Shown: one piece after another, positions 1 through 8,361 of the stretch
Layout of the letters: every line of letters begins with the position of its first letter
Numbering within the stretch: position 1 is the first letter of the stretch
Origin: an uncultured Collinsella sp.
GTDB lineage: Bacteria; Actinomycetota; Coriobacteriia; Coriobacteriales; Coriobacteriaceae
Length of the DNA stretch: 39,351 nt
Assembly (NCBI GenBank): GCA_900544205.1
Contig: UQUG01000010.1
Coordinates: forward strand, 1 to 39,351
Reading direction: 5' to 3'
Notes under the pieces: model-generated
Told to the model about the DNA's origin: nothing
The model's database searches: none
What the model saw: only the letters and a program-made list of their open reading frames with translations
Made by a program: the position numbers and the translations under genes

Positions 1-93
1 GGACTTGCAGCGACGGACCTCAGGACACTCTTACACCACGTCTGCGCGCGCGACCAGTTAGCGCCGAATTGGAAGTCGATGGTCACTCATTAA
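1..93 (+). CDS. 3' end of an unknown gene cut by the window edge (tentative)
   Basis: Frame 1 is open from base 1 to a TAA at 91-93 and would encode about 30 C-terminal residues (…DLRTLLHHVCARDQLAPNWK…). I do not recognise the protein. The main support is the Rho-independent terminator that follows at 141-176 with its T-run on the plus strand, which implies that a plus-strand transcript ends here. Frame 2 is also open but only to position 61, so the frame choice is not certain. Confidence 0.3.
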   Translation, partial: GLAATDLRTLLHHVCARDQLAPNWKSMVTH

Positions 94-140
94 CGTACAG
101 CTCTTATAACTTTGTTCATTATTTTCCACACCTAAAATGA

Positions 141-176
141 AACGCCGTTTGTGACAGTACTCACAAACGGCGTTTT
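141..176 (+). terminator. Rho-independent terminator
   Basis: A perfect 14-bp stem (arms 141-154 and 161-174) with a 6-nt loop is followed directly by a run of T on the plus strand. It ends the plus-strand gene entering from the left edge. On the minus strand the tail after the stem is a weak TCATTTTA, so it may also help stop nhaA transcripts. Confidence 0.85.
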
Positions 177-268
177 TTGACCACGGGGGCATCTGGCAGG
201 GGGCCAGTAGCACCCTGATCCGAGTTTCGAACGCATCCAAACCGGTTCTGGTGTCTGTTTTCGAGCTT

Positions 269-1627
269 TTACTCGTCCTTGGACGCGGGGTGCTTGCAGA
301 CCACGCTCATGTAGATCATGCCGAGCACGGCGGCAGTGACCGAACCGGCAAGGATGGCGGCCTTGGCAGCCAGAACCTCGAACTGGGCCGTCGGGAAGGC
401 GAGACCGCTGATGAGAATCGACATGGTAAAGCCGATGCCGCCCAGAATACCCACGCCGGCAATCATGTGCCAGTTGACGTTGCGCGGTAGCTCGCAGGCC
501 TTGAGCTTGACCAAGGCGAACGTCATGCCAAAGATGCCGATCGGCTTGCCCAGCAGCATGCCAAAGTACACGCCGAGCGTCACCGGGTCGGTGAGCAGCG
601 TGCTCATGTCCACGCCCACTAGGCGAACCTGCGCGTTCACGAACGCAAAGATCGGCAGGATCACAAAGTTGACCGGCGTGGAAATCAGACGCTCCATGCG
701 GATGAGCGGCGGGGTCACGCGGTGCATGACGCGCTCGACCTTGGTGGTCGAGACGGTAAAGTCATGCTGGCCCAGGATGTGCGCCTCGTCGTCGTAGCGG
801 TCGTCGAGCAGCGGCAGGCACTCGCCCAGCCAGTCGGTCAGACTATCGAGCTTGACGCCGCACTTGGCCGGGATGGTAAAGGCCAAGATGACGCCAGCAA
901 GCGTGGCATGCACGCCGCTCTTGAACATGCAGAACCACAACAGCAGGCCCAGTACCGAATACGGGGCAAGGCGGTAATGCTGCGTCTTGTTGAGCCACAC
1001 GAGCGCGCAGGTCACAAGCGCGGCGGCGCCCAACCAAAACGGATTGGGGCTCTGGCCGTAGAAGATGGCGATGGCGGCGATGGAGATGAGGTCGTCGGCG
1101 ATGGCGAGCGTCGAGAAGAACACGCGCACGCCGTTGGGCACACGGTTGCCCAAAAGCGACAGCACGCCCAGCGCAAAGGCAATATCGGTTGCCATGGGAA
1201 TGGCCCAGCCGTTGTGCGCGCCGGCATGGTTAAAGATCAGATAGATGCAGGCGGGAACGACGACGCCGCCCACGGCCGCCAGCATGGGAAGCATGGCCTG
1301 GCGCGGGTTTTTGAGCTCGCCGACCGTCATCTCGTACTTGAGCTCAATGCCCACCAGCAAAAAGAAAATCGCCATGAGGAAGTCGTTGACGAATAGCTCG
1401 ACGGTGAGACCGGCCGTAAGGTTGCCCAGGCCCACATACAGCGGGGTCTCCAAAAAGTGATGGATGGCCTCGTAGGCATCGGTATTGGCGCAAATGACGG
1501 CGGCGATGGCGGCGAAGACCATGACGGCGGCGGAAATCGTGCCGTTCTCGGCGATGCGCTCCCAGATGTCGTGACGTTCAAAGCGCTTGCGCTCACGAAC
1601 GTTGAACAGCTGCTCAGTTGCTGCCAT
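269..1627 (-). CDS. nhaA: Na+/H+ antiporter NhaA
   Basis: A 452-residue integral membrane antiporter that exchanges cytoplasmic Na+ (or Li+) for external protons, supporting Na+ and pH homeostasis. The family signature is clear: ATDIAFALG around residue 148 and LAIADDL with the paired aspartates at about 178-179, which correspond to the essential Asp pair of E. coli NhaA. Several hydrophobic helices are visible. The C-terminal half has a charged loop near residues 260-310. The ATG at 1627 follows AAAGGAG with good spacing. The gene is monocistronic and lies downstream of ppaC on the same strand, separated from it by a terminator. A perfect 8-bp inverted repeat sits about 150 nt upstream and could be an operator. 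The family assignment is secure. Confidence 0.95.
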   Translation of the reverse strand: MAATEQLFNVRERKRFERHDIWERIAENGTISAAVMVFAAIAAVICANTDAYEAIHHFLETPLYVGLGNLTAGLTVELFVNDFLMAIFFLLVGIELKYEMTVGELKNPRQAMLPMLAAVGGVVVPACIYLIFNHAGAHNGWAIPMATDIAFALGVLSLLGNRVPNGVRVFFSTLAIADDLISIAAIAIFYGQSPNPFWLGAAALVTCALVWLNKTQHYRLAPYSVLGLLLWFCMFKSGVHATLAGVILAFTIPAKCGVKLDSLTDWLGECLPLLDDRYDDEAHILGQHDFTVSTTKVERVMHRVTPPLIRMERLISTPVNFVILPIFAFVNAQVRLVGVDMSTLLTDPVTLGVYFGMLLGKPIGIFGMTFALVKLKACELPRNVNWHMIAGVGILGGIGFTMSILISGLAFPTAQFEVLAAKAAILAGSVTAAVLGMIYMSVVCKHPASKDE

Positions 1628-1771
1628 GGGCGGCTCCTTTCACGGGAAAGCTCCCGTCTTAAAAAAGCACGGCCCGCCCAAGTGGCGGCGCCGCGCTCTA
1701 ACGTATTACGCTTGCATCTAGCCTACCCTGCACGACAAGCACGCAGGCGTGGCCGAAAAGCGGAACCACAG

Positions 1772-1792
1772 GTTGAACATTATTTGTTCAAC
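1772..1792. promoter_or_regulatory. Perfect inverted repeat upstream of nhaA, possible operator
   Basis: GTTGAACA, five bases, TGTTCAAC: a perfect 8-bp dyad at 1772-1779 and 1785-1792, in the 267-bp gap between the ppaC terminator and the nhaA start. The AT-rich centre and dyad shape fit a dimeric regulator site. No T-run follows, so it is not a typical terminator. The regulator is unknown. Confidence 0.4.
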
Positions 1793-1834
1793 GGCACGGG
1801 CATACCTGTCCAAGAGACGACGCGGCGCCGTGCA

Positions 1835-1876
1835 CAAAAAACGACCGGAGCGCGGGGCATCCGCGATCCGGTCGTG
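1835..1876 (-). terminator. Rho-independent terminator of ppaC
   Basis: The outer stem is ACGACCGGA (1841-1849) with TCCGGTCGT (1867-1875), and an inner CGCGG/CCGCG-type pairing extends it. On the minus strand it is followed by a run of six T (complement of the A-run at 1836-1841). It lies 20 nt after the ppaC stop. Confidence 0.9.
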
Positions 1877-1894
1877 GCGTTTGGTCAACTAAAC

Positions 1895-2818
1895 CTAGCA
1901 GGCGGCCATGATGGGGGCTGCGACCTGCTTCTTACGGGAGAGGACGCCCGGCATCCAGACGCCGTCGTGCTCGTCGGCAATGCCCAGGCCCTTCTGAGCG
2001 GCCTCGGTCTCGCCCTCGAGCAGGACCTGCGAGCCTTCCTCCATGATGTCGGTGATGCACAGAACGATGCCGTCGGCACCCTTCTCGGCGGCGTAGGCGC
2101 GCATGGCCTCGCGAATCTCGTCGATCATGCCGAGTGCGCGGGTCTTGTCGACAGTCTCGTACTGGCCGATGAGCAGCTTCTTGCCGGCGGGCTCGAACAT
2201 CTTGATGTCGTTACCGACCATCTCGGCTGCGGTGAAGGAGCCGGACGGACGGGTGAGGAAGACCTCCATGCCAAACTTGACCGGGTCGACGCCCACCTGC
2301 TCGCCGAGCTTGGCGGCGACGGCGCGGTCGACATCGGTGGTGGTGGGGCTCTTGAGCATGAGCGTGTCAGTCATCATGGCCGAGAGCAGCAGCTTGGCCT
2401 GAACGTCGGAAAGCTCAACGCCGAGCACGCCGGCGAGCTTGGTGACGATGGTGCAGCTGGAGCCCCAGGGCAGGCAGATGTAGTGCAGCGGGCCGGCGGT
2501 CTCGAAGTCGCCGATGCGGTGATGGTCGACAACGCCAAAGACCGTGGCGTCCTTAAGGCCGGCGACGGACTGGGCAGACTCGTTGTGGTCGGTGAGGACG
2601 ACGAGCTGACCGGCCTCGACGGACTCGATCACACGGGGCCCGGCAATGCCGGCGTCGGCGAGCAGCTTGGCGGACTCGGCCGGAAGCTGACCAAGGGCGC
2701 AGGCCTCGTAGGTGTTGCCGGCATACTCAACCTGGTTGAGCAACTGGGACAGGACGACGGCGCTCATGATAGCGTCGTTATCGGGGTTCTGGTGACCAAA
2801 GACAAGAACGTTTGCCAT
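1895..2818 (-). CDS. ppaC: Manganese-dependent inorganic pyrophosphatase (DHH family)
   Basis: A 307-residue cytoplasmic family II pyrophosphatase that hydrolyses pyrophosphate to phosphate, pulling biosynthetic reactions forward. Motifs in order are GHQNPDNDAI at residues 8-17 (metal ligands His9, Asp13, Asp15), TDHNE near 76-80, the family-defining DHH near residue 98, and the C-terminal SRKKQ substrate-binding motif near 295. The length is normal for the short form without CBS or DRTGG regulatory domains. The ATG at 2818 is preceded by GGAGG with 6-7 nt spacing. It is transcribed alone and ends at a strong terminator. Confidence 0.95.
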   Translation of the reverse strand: MANVLVFGHQNPDNDAIMSAVVLSQLLNQVEYAGNTYEACALGQLPAESAKLLADAGIAGPRVIESVEAGQLVVLTDHNESAQSVAGLKDATVFGVVDHHRIGDFETAGPLHYICLPWGSSCTIVTKLAGVLGVELSDVQAKLLLSAMMTDTLMLKSPTTTDVDRAVAAKLGEQVGVDPVKFGMEVFLTRPSGSFTAAEMVGNDIKMFEPAGKKLLIGQYETVDKTRALGMIDEIREAMRAYAAEKGADGIVLCITDIMEEGSQVLLEGETEAAQKGLGIADEHDGVWMPGVLSRKKQVAAPIMAAC

Positions 2819-2907
2819 GGGTATCCTCCACTTGATATGTGTACTTAGACGTAGCTATGGTAGCACGCTGGCAGCTGGCCTTTGGGGACGGAAGAGTCGC
2901 AGTCCGC

Positions 2908-2941
2908 ATTGGTGCAAAGCAACCTGTCCCCCATGCACCAA
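2908..2941 (+). repeat. Dispersed palindromic repeat, copy 1
   Basis: The sequence begins TTGGTGCAAAG, continues with CCTGTCCCCC and closes with TGCACCA, so the ends form a TGGTGCA/TGCACCA dyad. Related copies lie at 5031-5062 and 11352-11384. It sits between the ppaC start and the stop of the broken cyclase gene. Short readings such as 'VQSNLSP' across it are not genes. Confidence 0.6.
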
Positions 2942-2966
2942 CCCACCCTTTACGGCACGCGGCGTC

Positions 2967-4826
2967 CTAGCGCCGGGCGTGATTGCGCTCCTTGCATTCA
3001 TACATCCGTCGATCGGCCAGAATACGAACCTCTCCCGAGCCGCCATCGTCCGGATAAACCGCCCAACCGCAGCTCGCGCCAACCTCGATCTTAACGCCGT
3101 CGATATCGAAAGGAAGCCGCACTGCCCCGTCAATTCGGTCAATCATCTTATGACACAGAGCGTCATCCATGTTGCCGTTCATGACCAGTGCAAACTCATC
3201 GCCGCCAATCCTAAAGGCAAAATCGGTTTGGCGTACACAGTCGCGCAATCGACCCGCCACCGCCTTGAGCAGCTTATCGCCCATGTCATGCCCATACGTA
3301 TCATTGACGGGCTTAAAGCGATCAAGGTCAAGATAGAACAAAGTGAATGGCTTGGCCTGCATCTCGTACCCATGCAAAACACTGCTAAAGTACCGCTCAT
3401 TGAACAGGCCCGTAAGTCCGTCAGTGTTCGCCATAGTCTCGAGCTCTACCCTTTGGCCAATATCTTGAGATATGGCCAAAAGACGCGTGACCATGCCGTC
3501 GGGCCCCCATTCTATCGGAACGATGCTGAGATCCTTGTAGGCGTTTCCGCTTCGCGCGCAGTACTCAATTTTGATAACGTTATTGCTCGTCCCCACCATC
3601 TCACGCAGTCGCTCGGGCGCAAGCAGATTTGCGAGCTCGGTATCCTTGGTCTCGGAGAAGACAACGTAGCGGGCAGAGACCTCCTTCAGCAGGTCTGCAT
3701 AATCACCCTTTAGGGCATACTGCGGCTCCCGTTTCTGATTCTCGCGGTATTCATAAGTACCGTCGACAAGATCGACCACGACAAAACGATCGACGATGCG
3801 CTCCATGCCGCCCAACAGCTGGCTAATAGCTCGCCGCTGTCGCTCGACCGCCTGCCGCTCCTCATCCTTAAGCCTCGCATCTGCGCGCTCGCGTCTGACG
3901 ACTATCGTTACCACCAGCGCCGTGATAATCACGCCGACCACTCCAATGGCAACCGTGCTGATGAGCTGGACCTCATTCATGCCGGAATCCACGACATCGG
4001 AACGCACCATGCCGACGATTGACCAATCGCCAATTCCCGCCGGCTGATAGACCAGATAGTACCCGCGCCCGTTAAGCGTGCAAAAGGCGCTACCCACCTT
4101 ACCGTGGCCGACCTGGCGTTGGATTTCGTCGAAACTCCCTCGCGAAAAAGAAGCATGTTCGCTCAGATAGGCCATAATGTTTGAAACAAATGGTTTGATC
4201 TCGCTTTTTGGTTACAGCGAAAACACCACATCACCCGATTGGTGGACCACATAGCAATCGCTCTTGCCGCGGTATACATCGCCCGCGACCATGTCCATGA
4301 CCGTGTCGTCGTCATAACTCACGGCGAGACCGGTATACGTCACGCCCTCAAAGGTAAAGGGCTGACTTAGCGGCAGAGCAAAGACGATTCGTCGCGTCCC
4401 GTCCGAGGCGATATAGCTCGAAATCCAAGACGTGCCCTTTTCGTACATCTCCTGAAATACGCCATCGATGCTGACGGCCTTGCCCGAGCGCCCGCCGTCG
4501 GTGATAAAGTCATTATTCTGGTTAAAGAGATAGACGTCGTGATACCTCCAGGAGTCCTTGTGGCTCCGCGCCCGGATCCAGACGTTCTCGATATGGCCGT
4601 CTTCGGTCGCCGCCGCCAGTAGTGCATCCCAATCAGCCAGAACATTCCAGTTGCGCTGCGCAAACAGCTCAAACGTTTTGCCCATCTGCTCATAGGTCGA
4701 GATTAGATTCTCGGTATTCTCATCATAGATTTTCTGAGCCATAAAACCGTGGTAGGCGAATCCCAGAGCGACAATAAGAACGGCTGCGACAGCGGTCGCA
4801 AGGACCTTGAATCGGCTGCTTTTCAT
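2967..4826 (-). pseudogene. Membrane diguanylate cyclase (sensor + GGDEF) interrupted by an in-frame TAA
   Basis: One reading frame runs from the ATG at 4826 (SD AGGAGGG, 7 nt spacing) to the stop at 2967 and would encode about 619 residues. It is broken by a single TAA at 4214-4212, after …GDVVFSL. The frame continues without shift as PKSEIKPFVSNIMAYL…. The N-terminal part (204 residues) has a signal-anchor helix and a Cache-like extracellular sensor. After the stop come the rest of the sensor, a second membrane helix, a possible PAS-like segment and a full GGDEF domain with RIGGDEF (about residue 540 of the virtual chain). The product inhibition site RQTD sits exactly five residues before GGDEF. 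The intact enzyme would make cyclic di-GMP. The downstream ATG at 4175 has no ribosome binding site, so the catalytic half is probably not made unless there is readthrough. Confidence 0.85.
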
Positions 4827-4951
4827 CGTCCGCCCTCCTCAGCTCATAGCCTGATTTTACCAGTACCGTCATTTTTTTCTTTTAGCACCAGGCAACCGAT
4901 TAGGTCTGGGCGATTCCATAAAAAATAGGGCGTCAAACGATCCATGCTGCG

Positions 4952-4982
4952 CAAAAAAGCCCGGGCGACAACGGCCCGGGCT
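4952..4982 (-). terminator. Rho-independent terminator of the glucokinase gene
   Basis: A perfect 9-bp stem AGCCCGGGC/GCCCGGGCT (4958-4966 and 4974-4982) with a 7-nt loop is followed on the minus strand by six T. It is about 80 nt after the glucokinase stop. Confidence 0.9.
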
Positions 4983-5030
4983 CCATGCGACTCCCGCCGA
5001 GGAGCCATATTCAGTTTGCCGCGCTAAACC

Positions 5031-5062
5031 TTGGTGCAAAGCATCCTGTCCCCCTTGCACCA
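5031..5062 (+). repeat. Dispersed palindromic repeat, copy 2
   Basis: TTGGTGCAAAG, then CCTGTCCCCC, then TTGCACCA: the same element as at 2908-2941, with one internal base changed. It lies immediately after the glucokinase stop codon, between the gene and its terminator, so it is transcribed as part of the 3' untranslated region. Confidence 0.6.
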
Positions 5063-5063
5063 G

Positions 5064-6017
5064 CTATTTACCGGCGGCGCGCAGGGCTACGTAGGCGGCA
5101 CCGATGATGCCGGCGTCGTTTCCGAGCGAAGCGACCTTAATGGGCGTCTCGCGCGAGGCAGAAAGCGCGTACTGCTTAAAGTGCTCGCGAACCTTGTCGA
5201 GGTAGACATCGGCCGAGGCGGAGGCGCCGCCGCCGATGAGGAACATCTCGGGGTCGACCACGTTGGCGATAAGTGCCAGGGCGCGACCGAGATAGTCGGC
5301 CATGGTATCGGCCGCGGCCAGCGCGAGCTTGTCGCCCTCGCGGCAGGCTTGGAACACGTCCTTGGAATCGGAGGGGCCGGTGAGCTCGATGGGCTCGACG
5401 CCAGCCTTCTTGCACTCGGCAAGGTAGTTGCTCACCACACCGGTGGCGCTGGAATACTGCTCCAGGTGGCCATGGCCGCCGCAGCCGCAGGTGCGCTCCT
5501 CAGCCGGATTCAGGCACATGTGGCCGATCTCGCCGCCGGCACCCACAACGCCCGACACCACGTCGCCGTTGACGATAACGCCGCCGCCCACGCCGGTACC
5601 GATGGTGACCATCACCACGTTCTGCACGCCCTTGGCAGAGCCGAGCCAGGCCTCGCCCATGGCGGCGGCGTTGGCATCGTTCTCGTACTTAACGACCGCG
5701 TCGGGGCAGTGCTCCTGAATGGCGACTCTCAGCTCAGGCAGGTTAATGGCAATGTTGGCCTTGACCTTGGCATCGCCCGATGCCGGGATGGGGCACGGAA
5801 CGGCCAGGCCAATACCCGCCACAAAGGCGCGCGGAATCTGGGCCTTGGCGACCACCTGGTCGATAGCCTCGGTCACCGCGGCAAAGCCCGCGGCGTCAAC
5901 GATGGGAGGCGTGGGCACGCTGGCCTTGGCCAGCAGGTTGCCGTCCTCGTCGAACAGGCCCTCCTTAACCGAAGTGCCGCCGACGTCGATGCCGATGTAA
6001 TACTGCTTAGGTTCCAT
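5064..6017 (-). CDS. ROK-family glucokinase
   Basis: A 317-residue cytoplasmic sugar kinase that phosphorylates glucose to glucose 6-phosphate with ATP. The N-terminal phosphate-binding motif DVGGTSVKEG is at residues 11-20 and the catalytic Asp is in ENDANA near residue 114. A glycine-rich loop GTGVGGGVIVNG is followed by GEIGHM with the zinc-site His, then CGCGGHGHLEQY near 177-188. The third cysteine of the usual CxCGxxGC motif is a histidine here, which still can bind zinc. The start is set at the ATG at 6017 because the family N-terminus begins there and GAAAGG lies upstream; a longer frame to 6083 adds an unconserved stretch. It is divergent from the GntR regulator, suggesting local control. 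Confidence 0.92.
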   Translation of the reverse strand: MEPKQYYIGIDVGGTSVKEGLFDEDGNLLAKASVPTPPIVDAAGFAAVTEAIDQVVAKAQIPRAFVAGIGLAVPCPIPASGDAKVKANIAINLPELRVAIQEHCPDAVVKYENDANAAAMGEAWLGSAKGVQNVVMVTIGTGVGGGVIVNGDVVSGVVGAGGEIGHMCLNPAEERTCGCGGHGHLEQYSSATGVVSNYLAECKKAGVEPIELTGPSDSKDVFQACREGDKLALAAADTMADYLGRALALIANVVDPEMFLIGGGASASADVYLDKVREHFKQYALSASRETPIKVASLGNDAGIIGAAYVALRAAGK

Positions 6018-6352
6018 GGGAGCCCGCCTTTCTCGTTTAAACATTGCCTGTATGGTACCGCTCCCAAGGCAAAAACCTACCAAAAAGGACAGGTTTGTTT
6101 TGGCAGGTTTTATCTGGGGAAGCGCAGAGTACGAGATTCGGTTCGCTGGGTGTTATATCGGTTCGGCCCGTCCTCGGACCGATCATTTCTCAACACGACA
6201 CTACTCAGATGTTTATCATTTAAAACGCTCTAATTTTACAAGCGGGGCGACTTTTAATTTTATCTTTCTCGAACTTTTCAATAACTCAATAGAGATACTT
6301 AGGTGTTGACTATACTTTCTTTTATTCTCAATCAAGTTGGAAAGGAGGTTCC
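6018..6352. promoter_or_regulatory. Divergent control region of glucokinase and gntR, with two inverted repeats
   Basis: This 335-bp AT-rich gap separates two divergent genes. It holds an imperfect 14-bp dyad, AAAACCTACCAAAA (6072-6085) with TTTTGGCAGGTTTT (6098-6111). A second dyad is ATCGGTTCGG (6157-6166) with TCGGACCGAT (6174-6183). The first, read on the minus strand, resembles a terminator hairpin with a T-tail inside the glucokinase leader, so it could be an operator or an attenuator. A TATACT box at 6311-6316 precedes gntR, but I see no convincing -35 partner. No gene fits in the gap. Confidence 0.5.
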
Positions 6353-7072
6353 TTGATTCCCAAATACGAGGCGATAGCTGCAGATATTCGTCGAAGCATC
6401 GAGGATGGCGCTCTTAAACCGGGCGACAAGCTTCCTACCGTGGTTGAGTTCTGCAAGCTCTATAACGTTTCCAAAATCACCGTCAAACGAGCTCTTGAAC
6501 AAATCACCGAAGAAGGTCTTATTACCAGCCGGCGTGGATCGGGTACCTACGTTAAGGACACGGCGGGGCTTCCCGGCCAGGCGTTTTTCCAGGGCAAAAA
6601 CGACCGTACCCAGGGTTTTTCGTATGAGCACCGCGGGGAGAAGGTGACCTCGGTGGTCTACGATTTCTCGATTGTTAATCCACCAGCAGACATCGCAGCC
6701 CAGCTAGGAATTGCCGAGGATGACTTTGCCTATCACGTCGTGCGCGTGCGTCAGGCCGATGAGAAGCCCATCGTTATCGAGTACACCTACATGCCCCTCG
6801 AGCTGATTCCGGGGCTGAAAAAGAAGGACCTGTACGGATCGCTCTACCGCTTCATCCGAGAGCAATGCGGGCTGAAGATTTCGAGCTTTCACCGTACCAT
6901 TCGCGCCGTGGCAGCAACCGAGGAAGAAGCCGAGCGTCTGGACACCAAACCTGGCTCTCCCCTGCTCGAGCTCACCCAGATTGGCTTTTTGGATAGCGGC
7001 GCCGCCTTTGAGTATTCGGTCTCGCGCAACGTTGGCGACCGCTTTGAGTTGCACAGTGTAACGTTGGCATAG
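6353..7072 (+). CDS. GntR-family transcriptional regulator with UTRA ligand domain
   Basis: A 239-residue repressor-type regulator. Residues 1-70 form the GntR winged helix-turn-helix, including LPTVVEFCKLYNVSKITVKRAL and the wing ending RRGSGTYV. Residues about 95-235 match the UTRA (HutC/FarR) sensor domain, with typical features such as the VVRVRQADEKPIVIEYTYMP strand region. Proteins of this type usually bind sugar phosphates or other small metabolites and then release DNA. It starts at TTG (6353) with a strong AAAGGAGGT at 6341-6349; the spacing is short. Because it is divergent from glucokinase and 75 nt upstream of manA on the same strand, hexose phosphate control is a reasonable inference; the ligand is not known. 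Confidence 0.9.
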   Translation: MIPKYEAIAADIRRSIEDGALKPGDKLPTVVEFCKLYNVSKITVKRALEQITEEGLITSRRGSGTYVKDTAGLPGQAFFQGKNDRTQGFSYEHRGEKVTSVVYDFSIVNPPADIAAQLGIAEDDFAYHVVRVRQADEKPIVIEYTYMPLELIPGLKKKDLYGSLYRFIREQCGLKISSFHRTIRAVAATEEEAERLDTKPGSPLLELTQIGFLDSGAAFEYSVSRNVGDRFELHSVTLA

Positions 7073-7146
7073 GTTTTTGTAGTCATGCGGGCGCTCGTTT
7101 TGAGCAGTTTTACGCGGCGCCCACGCAGCACAATGGGAGTATGAAC

Positions 7147-8079
7147 ATGTCCGATTTGATTAAACTGACGCCGATCTTCCACGAGAAGATCTGGGGCGGC
7201 CGCCAGCTGGAGACCGTGTTTGGCTACGACATTCCCGAGGGTCCCATCGGTGAGTGCTGGGCCATCTCGGCACACCCCAACGGCGACTGCCAGATCGCTG
7301 AGGGCCCGTATGCCGGTCACACGCTGTCATGGCTGTGGGCCGAGCACCGCGAGCTCTTTGGCAACTGCGAGGGCAAGGAGTTCCCGCTGCTCATTAAGAT
7401 TCTGGACGCCAAGGACGACCTTTCGATCCAGATTCATCCCAACGACGAGTACGCCGCCAAGCACGAAAACGGCAGCCTGGGCAAAACCGAGTGCTGGTAT
7501 GTGCTGGACTGCGAGCCCGGCGCCACAATCATCGTCGGCCAGCGCGCGCATGACCGCGCCGAGGCCGCACAGATGATCGAGGAAGGCCGTTGGGGCGACA
7601 TGCTCAACGTACTGCCGATCCACAAGGGCGACTTTTTCCAGATTGATTCCGGCACTGTGCACGCCATCAAGACCGGCACGCTCATTTTGGAGACGCAGCA
7701 GTCGAGCGACGTGACGTATCGCCTGTACGACTACGACCGTCCCGGCACCGATGGCAAGCTGCGCCCCCTGCACATTGAGCAGAGCCTCGACTGCATCGAC
7801 TTTGGTGCTCAGGCTCCGACCGACGGCACGGTGACCGCGCCCGAGGTCGACGGCGTGACCGAGCTCGAGTCCAACCCCTGCTACACCGTCGATCGCGTAC
7901 GCGTCGACGGCAGCAAGACCCTCGACCAGCGCTGGCCCTTCATGTGCCTGTCGGTCATCGACGGCAAAGGCACCATCTGCGGCGACCCCGTCCACAAGGG
8001 AAGCAACCTGCTGGCCCCGAGCACCGTCAGCTCCATTGACCTCGAAGGCCAGATGGAACTGATCGTCAGCCACCTCTAG
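7147..8079 (+). CDS. manA: Mannose-6-phosphate isomerase, class I (ManA)
   Basis: A 310-residue zinc enzyme that interconverts mannose 6-phosphate and fructose 6-phosphate. It is of the short bacterial type. Zinc ligands are visible: QIHPND gives Gln95 and His97, KTEC gives Glu115 and GTVHAI gives His172. The N-terminus has the family motif IWGGRQL. Two ATG codons compete, at 7141 and 7147; GGGAG ends at 7139, one base from the first and seven from the second, so 7147 is the likely start. It follows gntR on the same strand and may be cotranscribed. A strong hairpin follows the stop. Confidence 0.94.
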   Translation: MSDLIKLTPIFHEKIWGGRQLETVFGYDIPEGPIGECWAISAHPNGDCQIAEGPYAGHTLSWLWAEHRELFGNCEGKEFPLLIKILDAKDDLSIQIHPNDEYAAKHENGSLGKTECWYVLDCEPGATIIVGQRAHDRAEAAQMIEEGRWGDMLNVLPIHKGDFFQIDSGTVHAIKTGTLILETQQSSDVTYRLYDYDRPGTDGKLRPLHIEQSLDCIDFGAQAPTDGTVTAPEVDGVTELESNPCYTVDRVRVDGSKTLDQRWPFMCLSVIDGKGTICGDPVHKGSNLLAPSTVSSIDLEGQMELIVSHL

Positions 8080-8101
8080 GTCGCAACAACAACCAAAACG
8101 A

Positions 8102-8143
8102 AACAAGGGGCTCCCCCGTTCTTCAACGAGGGAGCCCCTTGCC
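8102..8143. terminator. Hairpin terminator between manA and the pcrA 3' region
   Basis: The stem AAGGGGCTCCC pairs with GGGAGCCCCTT around a loop of about 15 nt. On the minus strand the stem is followed by a T-rich tail (TGTTTCGTTTTGG). On the plus strand the tail is weak. It probably stops manA from one side and pcrA from the other. Confidence 0.7.
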
Positions 8144-8225
8144 ATGTCTAAGTATTCAGCCCACCCGGCTCTCCAGATCAAAAAGCGAACGAGCAAAGCG
8201 ACGTTCGTCCAGCAACGTTACCCAA

Positions 8226-8354
8226 GGACCTGGGCGGGCGTATAGGGCAACATCGATCGCGAGTTCCGCACGAGCCGGAGAGCACTTAATGTGCTCTCCG
8301 TGCGAGCAGGACTGCCCGAGCAGGCGATGTTGCCCTATACGCCCGCCCAGGTCC
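8226..8354. repeat. Long nested inverted repeat (30-bp perfect arms, inner hairpin)
   Basis: The arms 8226-8255 and 8325-8354 are perfect 30-bp inverted copies (GGACCTGGGCGGGCG… and its complement). The 69-bp interior contains a second perfect 9-bp hairpin, GGAGAGCAC (8277-8285) with GTGCTCTCC (8291-8299). The whole element ends 7 bp before the pcrA stop codon. There is no T-run. It could be a non-autonomous mobile element, a structured 3' RNA or an invertible segment. Short open frames through it (for example on the minus strand up to 8365) look like by-products of the repeat. Confidence 0.85.
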
Positions 8355-8361
8355 GCCGGGA

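Noticed and set aside
1457..2848. 463-codon plus-strand frame opposite nhaA and ppaC
   Set aside because: It spans two genes and an intergenic terminator and reads as a glycine/aspartate-rich antisense shadow.
2967..4175. Second half of the cyclase as a separate, intact gene
   Set aside because: No Shine-Dalgarno sequence before the ATG at 4175, and the frame continues directly from the upstream half through a single stop codon; a broken single gene is simpler.
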